A DNA stretch of 64,000 bases. Source: DSOI01 sp041394885. GTDB taxonomy: Bacteria > Acidobacteriota > Terriglobia > Bryobacterales > Bryobacteraceae. The notes under the pieces are model-generated. The model made no database searches and was not told the DNA's origin. It saw nothing but the letters and a program-made list of their open reading frames with translations. Below are positions 62,337 to 64,000 of the stretch, piece after piece (the stretch's first letter is position 1; each line of letters begins with the position of its first letter). The stretch covers positions 108,799 through 172,798 of the forward strand of contig JAWKHI010000011.1 in NCBI GenBank assembly GCA_041394885.1. The letters run 5' to 3'. The position numbers and the translations under genes were made by a program.

Positions 62337-63081
62337 GAGGTTTCCACACTACATCGAGTTTCGCCACGTTTATAAGACGTTCGACAGGCCTATTTTAGTC
62401 GACGTGAGTTTTCACGTACGTCCGGGCGAGACGGTGGCGATCATCGGACGCAGCGGAGTGGGCAAGTCGGTTTCGCTCGGCCATATCATGGGTTTTTTGA
62501 AGGCGGACGCGGGGCAAATCATCGTGGCGCACACCGATGTGACGAATGCGACCGAGGCGGAACTGCGGCGGATCCGGAGAAAAGTGACGATGGTATTCCA
62601 GTCCGGGGCGCTGTTCGATTCGTTGACGGTAGCGGAAAACATCATGTTTTCGCTCGAGTTGCGGGAGGACTACGACCAGGAGAATCGGGAGGAAATCGTA
62701 CGGGGCCTGCTGCAGATGGTGGATCTGGCTGAGTTCTACGACGCCTATCCGACCGATCTGTCGACAGGGTACAAGCGCGCCGTGGCGATTGCGCGGGCGC
62801 TGGCCGCGCAACCGGAATGCATCCTCTACGATGAGCCGACGACGATGGTGGATCCGATCATGTCGGATCATCTGGGACATCTGATGCAGCGGTTGAAAGA
62901 ACAGCTGCGGCTGACGTCGGTGGTGGTGACGCACGATCTGGACCTGATGCGCCTGGTAGCCGATAATGTCGTGTTCCTGCACGACGGACGGGTGATTTAT
63001 TTCGGACCGGTGAGCGAATTGGCCGAGGCGGACCATCCGCACATACGCGAGTTTCTGGCGATGGATCGGGTGGAGATATAG
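62329..63081 (+). CDS. ABC transporter ATP-binding protein, MlaF-like
   Basis: A 250-residue ATPase starting at a GTG. Walker A is IIGRSGVGKSVSLGHI, the Q-loop VFQSGALFDSLTVAENI is typical of MlaF, and Walker B is ILYDEPTTMVDP. The signature reads LSTGYKRAVAIARAL, so the normal SGG is replaced by STG with Tyr-Lys after. In the Mla system MlaF drives phospholipid transport between membranes together with MlaE and MlaD, which are not adjacent here. The domain is complete, so it is probably functional with an unusual signature. Confidence 0.82.
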   Translation: MAERFPHYIEFRHVYKTFDRPILVDVSFHVRPGETVAIIGRSGVGKSVSLGHIMGFLKADAGQIIVAHTDVTNATEAELRRIRRKVTMVFQSGALFDSLTVAENIMFSLELREDYDQENREEIVRGLLQMVDLAEFYDAYPTDLSTGYKRAVAIARALAAQPECILYDEPTTMVDPIMSDHLGHLMQRLKEQLRLTSVVVTHDLDLMRLVADNVVFLHDGRVIYFGPVSELAEADHPHIREFLAMDRVEI

Positions 63082-63145
63082 TCCCGTGCGATCGGGGCTG
63101 GTGGACCGAGCCCCGGCCGCCCGGGAGTGTTTGCTGAATTTGGGG

Positions 63146-63805
63146 TTAGCCGCGGCGGCGGAGAATGCCGAGAGCGGCGAGGGCGAGGCCGGCGAGGGCG
63201 AAAGAGCCGGGCTCGGGCACCGAACTGCTCACCACGGCGTCGAGCGAAACATCGTCGAGACCGGCGAAGTTGTCGCCGGCGGTGGCGTTGACGAAGCGGA
63301 TTTCGGTAGCCGCCTGCCGGGCCGTGAACGTGGTGGAGAAAAACCGCCAGGTGACCATGCCGGGCGTGTTATCGTCGTGACCAAAGACGCCGGCGCTCAC
63401 GCCATCGATGAGCACATCGATGTTGGACGTTAGCGGATAAAGGGCGAATGCGTCGTCCTGGTTACCGATCCAAAAGCTGAGCGTATAGTCGACGCCGATG
63501 GCGGTGGCCACGATTTGCGAAACCACGGCGGGTCCGGTGTTTCCGGCGCCGGTGATATCCAGGTGCTGGTCTCCGCCGTGGGACTGGAACACGAGCGCTC
63601 CACCCGACTCGGAATAGGGATCTTCGATCACCAGGACCGGCGCACCGGAAATCGTCCAACTGGTTATGAACGGATCGCCGATCGGAAGGATGGCGAGCGA
63701 ACTCGCGCCGACTTCCGATGATTCAAAGCCTGGATTCAGGATGAGATTCGCGAACAGAGATGGAGTGCTCAGCGCCAGGAATCCGGCAAGAAGTGTCTTT
63801 TTCAT
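63146..63805 (-). CDS. PEP-CTERM sorting domain protein
   Basis: A 219-residue secreted protein with signal MKKTLLAGFLALSTPSLFA and N-terminal NLILNPGFESSEVG, a DUF642-like carbohydrate-binding beta-sandwich start. It ends in a canonical PEP-CTERM signal: VPEPGSFALAGLALAALGIL followed by RRRG. An exosortase would cut at the PEP motif and the protein would be attached to or released with exopolysaccharide. No exosortase gene lies in the window, but the exopolysaccharide locus at 1-15 kb is of the type linked to this system. A strong dyad lies upstream. Confidence 0.85.
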   Translation of the reverse strand: MKKTLLAGFLALSTPSLFANLILNPGFESSEVGASSLAILPIGDPFITSWTISGAPVLVIEDPYSESGGALVFQSHGGDQHLDITGAGNTGPAVVSQIVATAIGVDYTLSFWIGNQDDAFALYPLTSNIDVLIDGVSAGVFGHDDNTPGMVTWRFFSTTFTARQAATEIRFVNATAGDNFAGLDDVSLDAVVSSSVPEPGSFALAGLALAALGILRRRG

Positions 63806-63856
63806 TTTTTCCTCGAGAGTGTATCTACTCCTGGAACAGTAGTGGGGATAATATCG

Positions 63857-63881
63857 GAATATTCTCTAGGAGAGAATACTC
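63857..63881 (-). promoter_or_regulatory. Dyad TATTCTCT-AGG-AGAGAATA upstream of the PEP-CTERM gene
   Basis: Perfect 8-base arms around a 3-base spacer, extended to 11 bases with one mismatch. It lies about 50-75 bases ahead of the start codon. On the minus strand, a TATTAT (about 63849-63854) just downstream could be the -10, placing the dyad over the -35 position, as expected for an activator. Sequence from 63882 to the right edge shows no gene but repeated GGAGTA/TACTCC-like motifs. Confidence 0.5.
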
Positions 63882-64000
63882 CTTACTCAGGAGGAATGTA
63901 GTTCCCGAAAGGATTGAGGGCTAGTGGCCTGTCGCTGAGTAACTATTAGCATGCGAGTAGCGTCCTTCTGGTATGCCTTTCCATGCGGAACCAGTGAGCC

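Noticed and set aside
1..64000. CRISPR array, rRNA, tRNA or insertion sequence
   Set aside because: No regularly spaced repeats of suitable length, no recognisable RNA gene and no transposase were seen on reading; short tRNAs could be missed without a scan.

Overview
The window reads as a high-GC chromosomal segment of a member of the Acidobacteriota, most likely of the Solibacter/Bryobacter type. This is inferred from gene content: DUF1549/DUF1553 and DUF1501 pairs, a 1090-residue TonB-dependent receptor with an N-terminal carboxypeptidase-regulatory-like domain, Tat-type sulfatase and sialidase-like secreted enzymes, and a PEP-CTERM protein. No rRNA or tRNA gene was recognised, so the placement is indirect.

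Region 1-15.1 kb is an exopolysaccharide operon on the minus strand. It runs Wza-like export protein, Wzc-like tyrosine kinase, AsnB-type amidotransferase, flippase, FkbM methyltransferase, four glycosyltransferases, Wzy-like polymerase and two more glycosyltransferases. Most junctions are 4-base ATGA overlaps. The last 1.5 kb before the left edge contains about nine single-base frame breaks in three consecutive genes, with the coding sense preserved in pieces. That looks like poor sequence at a contig end rather than gene decay.

Region 15.1-24.8 kb is the most interesting part: a lasso-peptide type RiPP cluster in two convergent arms. The minus arm holds a PqqD-type recognition protein (B1), a lasso-cyclase-type asparagine synthetase without a catalytic N-terminal Cys (C), a 55-residue precursor absent from the longer ORF calls (22471-22638), and an HPr-kinase-like protein. 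The plus arm holds a TPR protein, a 79-residue remnant resembling the N-terminus of the B2 peptidase, an ABC exporter, a PF14907-type nucleotidyltransferase and a FecR-like secreted protein. A right-handed beta-helix protein sits between the arms. The B2 gene has no room for a catalytic domain, so leader removal may be lost or supplied in trans. Similar GCTAA-TTAGC dyads lie ahead of the B1 gene and between wza and the plus arm.

Region 24.8-39.7 kb carries a PP2C-type phosphatase, two DUF1549/DUF1501 pairs flanking an MFS-Aas phospholipid-repair-like pair, and the large TonB receptor. A shared CCAGATTAAA dyad lies upstream of one pair and in the divergent promoter of the other pair and the receptor, which suggests one regulator for all of them.

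Region 39.7-64 kb is a mix of metabolic and envelope genes: metallophosphoesterase, sulfatase, HupE-like protein, AI-2E transporter, cytochrome/copper-monooxygenase-like protein, GT39 and GT2 transferases, accD, a frameshifted asd, GNAT, class II DAHP synthase, an exported SelA-like PLP enzyme, a VapBC pair, a sialidase-like protein, a deoxyhypusine-synthase-like protein, a PleD-like diguanylate cyclase, an AMIN amidase, a lytic transglycosylase, mobA, an MlaF-like ATPase and a PEP-CTERM protein. No CRISPR array, insertion sequence or prophage was seen.
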